Made by a program: the position numbers and the translations under genes. From Marinobacter psychrophilus (GTDB lineage Bacteria; Pseudomonadota; Gammaproteobacteria; Pseudomonadales; Oleiphilaceae): DNA of 64,000 bases. Where the stretch lies: assembly GCF_001043175.1 (NCBI RefSeq), contig NZ_CP011494.1, positions 3,782,001 through 3,846,000 of the forward strand. The letters are read 5' to 3'. The notes beneath the pieces are model-generated. The model worked only from the letters and a program-made list of their open reading frames with translations. It did no database searches and was not told the origin of the DNA. This document shows positions 45,152-54,695 of the stretch, piece by piece (the first letter of the stretch is position 1; each line of letters begins with the position of its first letter).

Positions 45152-46366
45152 ATGCTTGCCTTGACCAGTATCTGGACCACCATATTATTAGCTGCCGCGG
45201 TGGCACTGGGGCCATTGGCAACCGATATGTACCTGCCGGCACTGCCGCAGATTGGCAGCGACCTGAACGCCAGCACCGGCGATGTCCAGCTCACCCTAAG
45301 CTTTTATCTGGCCGGTTTTGCCATGGCGCAATTGTTTTGTGGCCCCTTGGCCGATTGCTTTGGTCGCAAGCCCATCATGATTGCCGGCTTTTTTATATTT
45401 GCCCTCGCCAGTATTGGCTGTGCCCGCGCCACCGACGTTGACAGCCTGATGCTGTTTCGCTTTTTGCAGGCGCTTGGGGGGTCAGCTGGCCCGGTGCTGG
45501 GGCGCGCCGCAGTGCGCGATATTTACACACCACAACAATCGGCCCGCATCATGGCCATTCTAGCCAGTATTATGGCCTTGGCTCCGGCGCTGGCTCCCAC
45601 CATTGGCGGCGTCATGGTTACCCATCTGGGTTGGGCCTCGATTTTTTACGTACTGGCCGGTTACGCCCTGGCAATGATGGCCATTGTTGCTATCGGCATA
45701 CCCGAGCCCATGTGCCCGGAATACCGCCAGCCACTGCGGCCCACATCGCTGCTCAAAAACTATCGCCTGATTGGCAGCGACATCAGCTTTCTGGGCTATA
45801 CCCTAACCAACAGCCTGATGTATTCAAGCCTATTCGCCTTTATTTCCGGCTCGTCCTTCGTACTCATCGACTTTCTGGGGGTCTCACCACAACATTTCGG
45901 GCTCTACTTTGCCTTTGTGGTGGCCGGCTACATAGTCGGCAACCTGCTGGCGGTGCGCTTGGGCAAACGCCTGTTGCCCGATCAAATTTTGCTGCGTGGT
46001 ATTTTGCTGGCTACGGCCGGTGGCATCGTTATGGCATCGTTGGCGCTGGCTGAGGTGTATTCAGTATGGGCGGTTATGCTGCCCCAGGCGGTGATTCTGT
46101 GCGGCACCGGTATGGTACTGCCACAAACCATGGCCGGCGCACTGGCAAATTTCCCGCGCATGGCCGGCTCAGCCTCGTCCCTGTTCGGCTTCGCACAGAT
46201 GACCATAGCCGCCGGTTCCGGCGCTCTAGTAGGTTACCTACACAATGGCACGTCACTGGTGATGGCGCTGGTGATTGCTCTGTCGACGCTTGCCGCGCTC
46301 GCCAGCTATGTACTCCTGGTACAACGATTCCCGGCACCGGGCTTCGAGGTGGAAGCCCGTGTTTAA
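45152..46366 (+). CDS. Bcr/CflA-family multidrug efflux transporter (MFS)
   Basis: The 404-residue protein has about twelve membrane helices and the Bcr/CflA marks DMYLPALPQI near residue 25, the MFS motif GPLADCFGRKPIM and RFLQALGGSAGPVLGRAAVRD. Family members export drugs such as bicyclomycin or chloramphenicol; substrates here are unknown. It could be under the LysR regulator just upstream. Confidence 0.92.
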   Translation: MLALTSIWTTILLAAAVALGPLATDMYLPALPQIGSDLNASTGDVQLTLSFYLAGFAMAQLFCGPLADCFGRKPIMIAGFFIFALASIGCARATDVDSLMLFRFLQALGGSAGPVLGRAAVRDIYTPQQSARIMAILASIMALAPALAPTIGGVMVTHLGWASIFYVLAGYALAMMAIVAIGIPEPMCPEYRQPLRPTSLLKNYRLIGSDISFLGYTLTNSLMYSSLFAFISGSSFVLIDFLGVSPQHFGLYFAFVVAGYIVGNLLAVRLGKRLLPDQILLRGILLATAGGIVMASLALAEVYSVWAVMLPQAVILCGTGMVLPQTMAGALANFPRMAGSASSLFGFAQMTIAAGSGALVGYLHNGTSLVMALVIALSTLAALASYVLLVQRFPAPGFEVEARV

Positions 46367-46481
46367 TCAGGCGCCTGGCGGCCAAAAACGTGCAAATGCA
46401 TCCAATTTAGACTAAAAAGGGTAAAGTAATTGGTGTTACAAAGTCTGTTTTTCTGCAACTTCCATCCTTAAGGAGAATGTT

Positions 46482-46979
46482 ATGAGTAACGTAACACTTG
46501 GCGGCGATCCCGTAGAGTTGAGCGGAAACTTCCCCCAACCTGGCGATACTATCCACCCTTTTACCCTGACTAACAGCAGCCTGGAAGATGTTAAACTTAG
46601 CGATTGGGACGGTAAGCGTAAAATTCTGAGCATTTTCCCCAGCATAGATACCGGCGTGTGTGCCGCATCTACTCGCAAATTCAACGAAAAAGCCGCTGAT
46701 CTCGACAACACCGTGGTGTTGGTGATTGCAGCAGACCTGCCCTTTGCCTTTGCCCGTTTCTGCAGCACCGAAGGCCTGGACAAAGTAATTCCCCTATCCA
46801 GCTTCCGCAACTACAGCTTCCAACAGGACTGCGGCGTTGCGATGCAAACCGGCCCGCTAGCAGGATTGTGCGCTCGCGCCGTGATTGTTCTAGACCAGAA
46901 CAACAAAGTACTGCACAGCGAGCTGGTTGGCGACATCAAAGACGAGCCCAACTACGATGCCGCTCTGAACGCTCTGTAA
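46482..46979 (+). CDS. tpx: Thiol peroxidase (Tpx)
   Basis: Tpx is an atypical two-cysteine peroxiredoxin that reduces hydroperoxides with thioredoxin. The 165-residue product has the peroxidatic Cys60 in [11 protein letters not shown] and the resolving Cys94 in ARFCSTEG, matching E. coli Tpx. A strong AAGGAG site precedes the ATG. A hairpin with a T run follows 17 bases after the stop. Confidence 0.96.
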   Translation: MSNVTLGGDPVELSGNFPQPGDTIHPFTLTNSSLEDVKLSDWDGKRKILSIFPSIDTGVCAASTRKFNEKAADLDNTVVLVIAADLPFAFARFCSTEGLDKVIPLSSFRNYSFQQDCGVAMQTGPLAGLCARAVIVLDQNNKVLHSELVGDIKDEPNYDAALNAL

Positions 46980-46995
46980 CTTGCCATAACGAGTG

Positions 46996-47025
46996 CCGGT
47001 ATCGCGCCTGCGGTGTCGGTTTTTC
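46996..47025 (+). terminator. Terminator of tpx
   Basis: CCGGTATCGC pairs with GCGGTGTCGG through ten pairs including three G-T wobbles, with a four-base loop and then TTTTTCT. It starts 17 bases after the tpx stop. Confidence 0.7.
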
Positions 47026-47127
47026 TACCCGGCTTTGCTATTCAACTCAACACGCAAGCATCCAATGCCCCGGCGCTTGCTGCTACACTGCCCGACGTTA
47101 TTCAAAACCGACATTCGGATTGCCCCT

Positions 47128-48489
47128 GTGAGTCAATTACCCACTAACGCCAGCCTGCACCGCCAGCTTTACGACATGACATGGCCAATGCTGTTCGGTG
47201 TGTTATCGCTGATGACCTTTCAGCTTACCGACAGCGCATTTATAGGCCAACTTGGCCGCGACCCGCTTGCAGCACTGGGCTTTACCATTCCCATGCAGCA
47301 ACTGGTCAGCGGCATGTATGTAGGCTTGGGCATCGCCACCACCGCTGTGATTTCACGTACCCTGGGCCAAAACAACAGCGATCGCGCCCGCCATTTGGGT
47401 GGTCTTGTGGTAATGATTGGCGCAACCATGGTACTGGTGCTTTGCCTACTGGTGTGGCTCGGCCAGCAACCGATTCTAACCCTGCTAGGCGCCGAGCCCG
47501 AACTTTGGCCGGTTATTCGCCAGTACTGGGCGCCCTGGCTGATTGCAGCCTGGGTCGGCGCTATGGTGTATTTTGGCTATAGCCTATGCCGCTCCCACGG
47601 CGACACCAAACTGGCCGGCGCTGTGATGGTTACCACCAGCCTGCTGAATATAGGGTTGGACTGGCTATACATCTTTTATTTTGGCTGGGGCCTGCCCGGC
47701 GCGGCCTGGGCCACCGCCACCGCATTCAGCCTGGGCGCTCTGGTGATCTATCCGCTGCTGATCAAACGCGGCTGGCTCGGGTTTGACCTGGCCGGCCTGC
47801 AGTTAGCTCGCGCGGTGCGTCAGTTAGGCGGCATTATGGCGCCGGCCATGGTCAGTCAGATGATGCCGCCAATGGCCGCGGTGCTGGCCACAGCACTGGT
47901 CGCCAGTTTCGGTTCTACCGCCGTAGCGGCCTGGGGGTTGGGGTCGCGGCTGGAGTTTTTCTCAATTGTGGTGGTATTGGCGCTGACCATGTCGATGCCG
48001 CAAATGATCGGGCGCATGCTGGGCAGGGGTGAAATAGAGAGTGTCCGTCGTCTGGTGCGCCTGGCCGTGCAGTTTCTGGTGGTCTGGCAGCTGGCGATTG
48101 GCCTGTTATGGCTGCTGGGTTCCGGTTTGGTGACCGAATTGTTCACCACCGATGCGGAGGTGCAAAGCATTTTGGCCAACTATCTATGGCGAGTACCGCT
48201 GAGCTACGGTGGGCTGGGCGCCTGCATGCTGATGGTGTCGGTGTGCAACGCTCTGGGGCTGCCGCTGCGAGCGCTGCTGATTTCCACCTTGCGACTGTTC
48301 CTGTGTTACCTGCCCATGCTCTGGCTGGGCAGCCAGCTTAATGGTCTTCCCGGCCTGATGACCGGCGCGCTGGTGGGCAATCTACTGGCTGGCATAATCG
48401 CCTGGCAGCTTTACCGCGCCGGCATGGCGAGGCTATCCGCACAAAGCAGGCAAGAACCCAGAGAAGTAACGGCCCGTAATGCCGGTTAG
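47128..48489 (+). CDS. MATE-family efflux transporter
   Basis: The 453-residue protein has about twelve membrane helices and the MATE marks WPMLFGVLSLMTFQLTDSAFIGQLG and GLGIATTAVISRTLG. MATE pumps exchange cations for drugs or organic cations, and this one resembles the DinF/NorM side of the family. The start GTG 47128 reads VSQLPTNASLHRQLYDMTWPM. An upstream ATG at 46993 would run over the tpx terminator and add an unlikely tail. Confidence 0.9.
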   Translation: MSQLPTNASLHRQLYDMTWPMLFGVLSLMTFQLTDSAFIGQLGRDPLAALGFTIPMQQLVSGMYVGLGIATTAVISRTLGQNNSDRARHLGGLVVMIGATMVLVLCLLVWLGQQPILTLLGAEPELWPVIRQYWAPWLIAAWVGAMVYFGYSLCRSHGDTKLAGAVMVTTSLLNIGLDWLYIFYFGWGLPGAAWATATAFSLGALVIYPLLIKRGWLGFDLAGLQLARAVRQLGGIMAPAMVSQMMPPMAAVLATALVASFGSTAVAAWGLGSRLEFFSIVVVLALTMSMPQMIGRMLGRGEIESVRRLVRLAVQFLVVWQLAIGLLWLLGSGLVTELFTTDAEVQSILANYLWRVPLSYGGLGACMLMVSVCNALGLPLRALLISTLRLFLCYLPMLWLGSQLNGLPGLMTGALVGNLLAGIIAWQLYRAGMARLSAQSRQEPREVTARNAG

Positions 48490-48523
48490 GCGAACTTTAA
48501 GCGAAAGTTATCCGGCATAGGCA

Positions 48524-48910
48524 TTACCTGTTTTTCACCGAAATCAAAAAAACAAAACCGTATTTGGCCTGAGCCACTGTAGCGCCGTCCCTTTCGCGGG
48601 TTATGCGAAATACAAAATCACCGCCGTAGCGATTAAAGTCGGTTACCCCTACGTCAAACATCAGGGTTTCCGGGTAGTAAATTTCGGCCTGATACACGGT
48701 AGCCAAGTCAGTCACCAGAATGCCCACACCATGGTGACCGACCTCGTCGATCCCGTGATGGGAAAGAAGCTGCACCCGTGCCTCTGACAGCATGGAAATC
48801 AGCGCATCGTTACCCAAATGATTGGCTCCGTTCAGATCGGTGCTGCGCACTGCCAGACGAGTTTGAAAACAAAACACCTGTTCGGGAAATTCCAGTTTTA
48901 TTCGAGCCAC
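48524..48910 (-). CDS. Hotdog-fold acyl-CoA thioesterase
   Basis: The 128-residue product has the 4HBT-type fold: the DLNGANHLGNDALI catalytic loop (usually Asp-x-Asn/Ala-x-His), YQAEIYYPETL and a C-terminal beta strand. It probably hydrolyses a fatty or aromatic acyl-CoA, but the substrate cannot be read. It is divergent from the Nudix fusion and ends 34 bases from the MATE gene. Confidence 0.85.
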   Translation of the reverse strand: MARIKLEFPEQVFCFQTRLAVRSTDLNGANHLGNDALISMLSEARVQLLSHHGIDEVGHHGVGILVTDLATVYQAEIYYPETLMFDVGVTDFNRYGGDFVFRITRERDGATVAQAKYGFVFLISVKNR

Positions 48911-49004
48911 AATCCATTCGCCTATGCCGAGAAATGAGGTATGTTGGCATAATCACGCAAAAATCCGAATTGCGCCATACTGACGACTGACTGCTGGTGA
49001 TTTT

Positions 49005-50642
49005 ATGGATATTCGCCCCGCTGCTACTCTTGCTTTGATCCGCGATAGCGACAAGGGTCTTGAGGTGCTATTGCTACAACGTACCTGGAAAGCCTCTTTT
49101 CTGCCGGGTTATTTCGTGTTTCCCGGCGGCGCGGTGGATGACGCAGACCAAGCCTGCCGCGCCCACATTGCCGGCCCTGACGACAGCGCCATCAGCCAGA
49201 CCATGAGCCTAAGCGAGGGCGGTGCAGACTACATGGTGGCGGCATTGCGGGAATGTTTCGAAGAAGCCGGCCTGCTGCTGGCGGTTAAAGATAACGGCGA
49301 GCTGGTAGGCGCAGATCACCCCATTCATCAGTCACGGCAGGCATTGTTTCGCGGCGACGTGAGCCTGCAGGTGCTGTGCCTGCAACACAATCTGATTCTG
49401 CCTCTGGACCGGCTGGCTTACCTGAGCCACTGGGTAACCCCACCGGGGCCACCGCGGCGCTTTGATACCCGCTTTTTTGTGGCGGTTACCCCAGAAAACC
49501 AGATCGCCAGCCACGATGGCGAAGAAACCATTGACCACTTGTGGATAACACCGCAACAGGGCCTGGCGCAATACCGCAGCGGCGAACGCCTATTCAGCCT
49601 GCCAACCTTGCGCACCCTGCGGGTGCTGCACGATTTTACCCATACCGGCGAAGTGATGCGTTACGCCCACGCCAATCCGCCCGAGCCTTTGCCCAGCGAA
49701 CCCTGGCCCGCCAGACGCCGCGATAAAACCATCGTTCTGGAACCCGACGCACCGGCGTACGATGAAGCCCGCAAGCTTGACCCTGAAGGCGCAGGCACCA
49801 CCAACGCGGTAATTGTCCCCGGCGAGCCAGTAGAAATTGCCGCCGGCGTTATCCGCTTGACCTCACCCAACCCGGGCGTGATGACAGGGCCGGGCACCAA
49901 CACGTACCTGGTGGGCCACGATCGTTTCACCGTGATTGACCCGGGGCCGGAGGACCCAGCCCACATCGAGCGCATTCTTCAGTTAACCGGTGGCCGTGTT
50001 GATCAGGTGCTGGTAACCCACACCCATCAGGACCATTCACCGGCCACCAGCCTACTAAAACAACGCACCGGATGCCGGCTGATTGGGCGCGCCGCACCGG
50101 CAGGCGCGTCACAGGACAGCAGTTTCTTCCCGGATATGGAGCCCGAACACGGCGACCTGATTGCCACAGACGCCGGCATTCTGAAGGTTTTACACACACC
50201 GGGCCACGCCTCGAATCACCTGTGTTATTTGCTGTTGGAACAGGGAATACTGTTTTCTGGAGACCACATCATGCAGGGATCCACCGTGGTGATAAATCCG
50301 CCAGATGGCGATATGAAGGCGTACATGGAATCGCTCTATGATTTGCTGGCCGAACCGCTGAGTTTTATTGCACCTGGCCATGGCTTCGTGATGGCGCGGC
50401 CAGAGGCGACGGTAGATTATTTAATTACCCACCGATTGACCCGTGAACACAAAATTGCCCGGGTGCTGAAGAAGCTGGCACCGGTCAGCTTGAAAAACCT
50501 TACCACCAGCGCCTATGACGACGTACCGGCGGCGATTCACGGGGTGGCCGCGCGCTCGGCGCTGGCACACCTGTTAAAGCTGGAGCAGGAGGGCCGCGCC
50601 AGTTGCAACGGCGACGCCTGGCATTCCACCCGCCATACCTGA
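49005..50642 (+). CDS. Nudix hydrolase-metallo-beta-lactamase fold fusion
   Basis: The 545-residue protein joins an N-terminal Nudix-type domain (residues about 5-240) to a C-terminal metallo-beta-lactamase domain. The first half has the Gly-rich start (FVFPGGAVDD), the REC-FEEAG core of the Nudix box at R82-G89 and a long insertion before it. The second half has the THTHQDHS metal motif (H339, H341, D343, H344) and a later GHASNH and PGHG His residues, and resembles the LACTB2/hydroxyacylglutathione hydrolase side of the fold. The substrate is unknown. A nucleotide-type thioester or CoA product handled in two steps is only a guess. The start ATG 49005 follows TGCTGGTGATTTT. Confidence 0.9.
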   Translation: MDIRPAATLALIRDSDKGLEVLLLQRTWKASFLPGYFVFPGGAVDDADQACRAHIAGPDDSAISQTMSLSEGGADYMVAALRECFEEAGLLLAVKDNGELVGADHPIHQSRQALFRGDVSLQVLCLQHNLILPLDRLAYLSHWVTPPGPPRRFDTRFFVAVTPENQIASHDGEETIDHLWITPQQGLAQYRSGERLFSLPTLRTLRVLHDFTHTGEVMRYAHANPPEPLPSEPWPARRRDKTIVLEPDAPAYDEARKLDPEGAGTTNAVIVPGEPVEIAAGVIRLTSPNPGVMTGPGTNTYLVGHDRFTVIDPGPEDPAHIERILQLTGGRVDQVLVTHTHQDHSPATSLLKQRTGCRLIGRAAPAGASQDSSFFPDMEPEHGDLIATDAGILKVLHTPGHASNHLCYLLLEQGILFSGDHIMQGSTVVINPPDGDMKAYMESLYDLLAEPLSFIAPGHGFVMARPEATVDYLITHRLTREHKIARVLKKLAPVSLKNLTTSAYDDVPAAIHGVAARSALAHLLKLEQEGRASCNGDAWHSTRHT

Positions 50643-50873
50643 TGGCGCCGATACCGGGCGCAGAAGGCTCATGAGCTCGACTCATCGTTTGATAACAAAA
50701 GCGTGCTGTCAAAATACTCGTTCAATCCGCCACCTATTATCCCTAATCCGGCGAAGGCTTCATGAAAACGGTATTAAACCTTTGTCACAGCCATATCAAC
50801 CATCTATAAAGCGCTCTAATCTATCCAAATTCAGGCTCGGTAAAAGCAAGAAGTCACTATTTCAAGGGGTAGT

Positions 50874-52271
50874 ATGGCCAGCAAACACAGGGTGATAGTG
50901 GCATTTTGGCAGCACTTGACCAGGCGTTCTCTGGCGAGCGCCATCGTTATGGCGGGTGCTTTTGGCGCGCTTTTAGCCCAAGCCGACGATAACAGTAACG
51001 GCGACACCTTAATGGTCGACTTGGAGAGCGAGCAGGCACCCGCAGAATCACAACCGGCCGCCAGCCGCAGCGCACCGGATATAGATTTGAAGGAGGTGGC
51101 GAGGCCCCCGGCAGCCGCGGCCGAACTGACAAATCCTGACGCCGGTGCAAAACCGCTTTCTGAGCCGCTGTCAGACTCGATTCAGCCAGCACCCGCGGTG
51201 GAGACCCCAAAAATTACCGCAAATTTCAGCCTGCTGGGCAGTGATATTCGACCGGGCATTTCTACCCGCCTGGCTTGGTCTCCCAACATCCAGATTGCCG
51301 GTCTATCGCATCCAACGCCGGTTCTGGTGGTCAACGGCATCAATCCCGGCCCTACCCTGTGCCTGACCTCAGCCATTCACGGCGATGAGCTAAACGGCAT
51401 CGAAATTGTGCGCCGCACCCTGTATGACCTCGACGCAACCAAACTGTCCGGCCGAGTTGTGGGTGTGCCGATTGTGAATCTGCCGGGTTTTGAACAAGGC
51501 AGCCGTTACCTGCCTGACCGCCGCGACCTCAACCGGCACTTCCCCGGCAGCGCCAACGGCAGCCTGGCAGATCGAATTGCCCACTCACTTTTTACCCAAA
51601 TTATCAACCATTGCGACATGCTGGTGGACATTCATACTGGTTCGCAAAAGCGCACTAACCTGCCGCAACTGCGCGCCGATATGAACAATCCGGATGTAGC
51701 AGCCTTCACCCTCGGCTTTGATCGCATTGCGGTGGTGCACAGCAGTGGTTCACCGGGTATGTTGCGCACCGCGGCCCTTAACGCCGGTATCCGCGCAGTG
51801 ACTCTGGAAGTCGGGGAATCCCACCGAATTCAAGAGCACCAGATAGAAGCCGGGGTGAACAGCTTAATCAGCTTGATGGAAAAACAGGAAATGATTTCGC
51901 GGATGTTTGCGTGGGGTGCACCCGAGCCGGTTTACTACGACTCACTTTGGGTGCGGGTTGATCACGGTGGCATTCTTTTCAGCAAGGTGGGCCTGGGCGA
52001 CAATGTAAACAAGGGCGATCTGATGGGTCATGTTACCGACCCCATTACCAACGCCCAGTATCCGGTGCGAGCCACCCGCAGCGGGCGGTTGATTGGCATG
52101 GCAGTAGACCAGGTGGTTATGGCGGGGTTCGCCGCCTACCACCTGGGCACCAAAGCTGACAACCCGGAATTTCACATTACCGGCGAGCTTGACCACGCTG
52201 GAAATACGAGCATGGGAGAGAGCGTGGAAGCTGTAAAAAGCGGCGACGATTTCCTCGACAACGATGGTTAA
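50874..52271 (+). CDS. Succinylglutamate desuccinylase/aspartoacylase-family zinc hydrolase, exported
   Basis: The 465-residue product has a hydrophobic N-terminal segment (about residues 20-38, ending near LLAQA) and a Pro/Ala-rich linker to about 110. The M14-like zinc domain follows, with H169 and E172 in AIHGDELNGIEIV and H254 in LVDIHTGSQKRT. Family enzymes cut N-acyl bonds. The export signal sets it apart from cytoplasmic AstE, and it is not next to arginine-catabolism genes, so the substrate is open. The ATG follows AAGGGGT. Confidence 0.85.
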   Translation: MASKHRVIVAFWQHLTRRSLASAIVMAGAFGALLAQADDNSNGDTLMVDLESEQAPAESQPAASRSAPDIDLKEVARPPAAAAELTNPDAGAKPLSEPLSDSIQPAPAVETPKITANFSLLGSDIRPGISTRLAWSPNIQIAGLSHPTPVLVVNGINPGPTLCLTSAIHGDELNGIEIVRRTLYDLDATKLSGRVVGVPIVNLPGFEQGSRYLPDRRDLNRHFPGSANGSLADRIAHSLFTQIINHCDMLVDIHTGSQKRTNLPQLRADMNNPDVAAFTLGFDRIAVVHSSGSPGMLRTAALNAGIRAVTLEVGESHRIQEHQIEAGVNSLISLMEKQEMISRMFAWGAPEPVYYDSLWVRVDHGGILFSKVGLGDNVNKGDLMGHVTDPITNAQYPVRATRSGRLIGMAVDQVVMAGFAAYHLGTKADNPEFHITGELDHAGNTSMGESVEAVKSGDDFLDNDG

Positions 52272-52295
52272 GCCGCCGCCCCACTCATCTTGAGT

Positions 52296-53492
52296 CTACT
52301 GCCGAGTGCCAAGCGCCGCCTGAATGCGCTCGACCACCTGCTCCAGGGTGGCTCGCGGGCAGCCGATGTTCAGGCGCATAAAACCACTGCCGTTGGCACC
52401 AAACGAAACACCCAGATTCATACCCACACCAGCCTGCTCTACAAACCAGCGTTTCAGGCCGGTGTCGTCCAACCCCAGTGCGCGACAGTCCAGCCACATT
52501 AAATAAGTGCCCTCGGGAGCGCTCACTTTTATGCCCGGCAGACGCTGGGCAACCTGATTCACCACAAAGTCGCGGTTAGCCTGCAGGTAATCCATCAACT
52601 GGTCCAGCCAGGGGCCGCCGTGGCGGTAACCAGCTTCAAAACCGGTTACGCTGAACGGATTACTCTGGGGCATGTGGAACGATTCCAGCACATCCGCCAT
52701 TTTCTGCCGAAGCCCGCTGTTTGCTATCACCATGGCCGACAAACCAAGGCCGGGGATGTTAAAGGTTTTACTAGGCGCAATAGCGGTAATCAACTGGTCG
52801 TCGGGGCGCGCAAGGGCCGCTAGCATATGGTGGCGGTGGCTGTCGGAAAACACGAGATCGCAATGAATTTCATCGCTGAGCAGCACTAGGTTGTGGCGTC
52901 GGCAAATGTCGAGCACCGCTGTCAGTTCGGCTTCAGACCACACCCTCCCGATTGGATTATGGGGCGAACACAAAACCAGCATTTTTGCCTGCGGACGCGC
53001 CGCACATTGCTCCAGATGGGCTAGATTCATGCGGTAGTACAAGCTGCCGTCTTCCTGCTTTTCCGCCAGCAGCGGATTTTCCAGAACCTGGCGCCCGGTT
53101 TGTCGCACTGAACTGAAAAACGGCGGGTACACTGGCGGCTGTATAATTACCTCATCGCCCAGATGGGTATAGGCCATACACGCGGCATTTAATGAGGGCA
53201 CTACGCCCGGCGCCATCAGCACCCATTCACGCTGAAAACTCCATTGGTGGCGCTGGCGAAACCAGTCGCGCATAGCGCCGTAAAGGCTGTCGGGGAACAT
53301 CGTGTAACCATATACCGGATGCCTGGCGCGCTCGCTGAGTGCATCAGTCACCGCTTGCGGCGCGGCAAAATCCATATCGGCCACCCACACCGGCAGTACA
53401 TCGGCGCGGCCGAACACCGCTTCGCGGGCGTCCAATTTTACCGCATGGGTGTTTTCCCGATTTACGGGCTGATCAAAATCTATGTGGGACAC
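52296..53492 (-). CDS. PatB/MalY-type PLP-dependent aminotransferase or C-S lyase
   Basis: The 398-residue product is a fold-type I PLP enzyme of the MalY/PatB group. The start reads DFDQPVNRENTHAVKLD with PVWVADMDF, the PLP Lys is in IAPSKTFNIPGLGLS, and substrate-binding LCSPHNPIGRVW and LSDEIHCDLVF are present. PatB-type enzymes are cystathionine beta-lyases, MalY in E. coli also affects maltose regulation. Amino-sulphur lyase activity is the likely role. It stands alone and is convergent with the gene before it. Confidence 0.9.
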   Translation of the reverse strand: MSHIDFDQPVNRENTHAVKLDAREAVFGRADVLPVWVADMDFAAPQAVTDALSERARHPVYGYTMFPDSLYGAMRDWFRQRHQWSFQREWVLMAPGVVPSLNAACMAYTHLGDEVIIQPPVYPPFFSSVRQTGRQVLENPLLAEKQEDGSLYYRMNLAHLEQCAARPQAKMLVLCSPHNPIGRVWSEAELTAVLDICRRHNLVLLSDEIHCDLVFSDSHRHHMLAALARPDDQLITAIAPSKTFNIPGLGLSAMVIANSGLRQKMADVLESFHMPQSNPFSVTGFEAGYRHGGPWLDQLMDYLQANRDFVVNQVAQRLPGIKVSAPEGTYLMWLDCRALGLDDTGLKRWFVEQAGVGMNLGVSFGANGSGFMRLNIGCPRATLEQVVERIQAALGTRQ

Positions 53493-53611
53493 ACGTCACT
53501 CCCTGAAATCGCCAAAAGCAAGGCCGCTCGCCGCTGCGAGCCTGACCCAAGCTTGAGGTTATAGTTAATTGATAGCAACGTATCAGCATACATCACAAGG
53601 CCCCGTAATCC

Positions 53612-54505
53612 ATGTCTCAAACCGCCGTCGTTATTCGCACTTCCCGCCCCAACTTTCTGGTGATGGCCCCGCTGTGTGTGGGTCTGGGAGTTGCGCTAGC
53701 CTGGCGGCGGCCCGAAACTCCGCCGCCCTTCTTGGACATCCTATTGGTTTTCATCGGTGCGCTGCTGGCCCACGCTGCGGTGAATATGCTGAATGAATAC
53801 GAGGATTTTACCTCCGGACTGGATTTGCACACCCGCCGTACGCCGTTTTCAGGCGGCAGCGGCGCCCTGCCACAGCTGCCGTCGGCGGCGCGCTCCGTTT
53901 TACTGGGAGCACTGGTTACATTGGGTCTGGTAGTGGTTATCGGCCTGTATTTTTTATCGCAACGGGGCTTGCCGATGCTGATACTGGGGGGAGCTGGCGT
54001 TGCTCTTGTCATTACCTACACCCGCTGGATTACCCGTTCGCCTCTGCTGTGTCTGCTGGCGCCGGGGCTGGGGTTTGGCCCGGTGATGGTGCTGGGGACT
54101 GTAGTAGCACTAGGGGCGCCGATCAACGCCGCGGCCGTCGCGGTGTCTGTCATCAGTCTGCTGCTGGTAAGCACACTGCTTTTGATGAACCAGATTCCCG
54201 ACGCCGAAGCCGATCGCCGTGGCGGCCGTTATCACGCGGTGATCGTGCTGGGCGTTTATAAAGCCGCGTGGCTGGCCGGGGCCATGCTACTTGCCAGTTA
54301 TGGCGTACTCGCGCTGGCTCTGGTGAGCAGTTGGTTGCCGCCGGCGACAGCACTGGGTTTTATAACCCTGCCCCTGGCACTGTGGATTACCTTCAAATTG
54401 CCCCAGGTGGCAGGCGATCATCACAGCCTGCCACCTGTTCTGGCCGTAAACGTAGCCTGCCTGCTTGCCACACTGGCTTTGCTGGTTGTCGGGATGAGCA
54501 TGTAA
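53612..54505 (+). CDS. UbiA-family prenyltransferase (MenA-like)
   Basis: The 297-residue protein has about eight membrane helices and the UbiA active-site loops: a first NMLNEYEDFTSGLD motif that fits the MenA pattern (NxxDxxxD), and a second NQIPDAEADRRGGR. MenA makes demethylmenaquinone from 1,4-dihydroxy-2-naphthoate, but no other menaquinone gene is near, so the aromatic acceptor is not set. Confidence 0.85.
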   Translation: MSQTAVVIRTSRPNFLVMAPLCVGLGVALAWRRPETPPPFLDILLVFIGALLAHAAVNMLNEYEDFTSGLDLHTRRTPFSGGSGALPQLPSAARSVLLGALVTLGLVVVIGLYFLSQRGLPMLILGGAGVALVITYTRWITRSPLLCLLAPGLGFGPVMVLGTVVALGAPINAAAVAVSVISLLLVSTLLLMNQIPDAEADRRGGRYHAVIVLGVYKAAWLAGAMLLASYGVLALALVSSWLPPATALGFITLPLALWITFKLPQVAGDHHSLPPVLAVNVACLLATLALLVVGMSM

Positions 54506-54695
54506 CGGGGGGTAGCGATCACGCCCTCAGCTCATTTCAGCGCTGCTGACTGTCGCTTTTTCATACAGCATTTAATCCATATTACAAGTCGTTACAGGGC
54601 GCAGAGTGCGACCCGCTCTACGGAGGCCTGCTATAGTGTTTGTTCCGGGCATCATGGGTTGTTCCGGACATTTGTTATTGTGACAAGGAGTTGCC

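Noticed and set aside
46993..47127. Upstream extension of the MATE gene from ATG 46993
   Set aside because: It runs across the tpx terminator and adds residues unlike any MATE N terminus; the GTG at 47128 fits better.
50671..50895. 74-codon open frame before the desuccinylase-type gene
   Set aside because: It has no ribosome site or domain, and its end overlaps the start of a real gene; the stretch looks like a promoter region.
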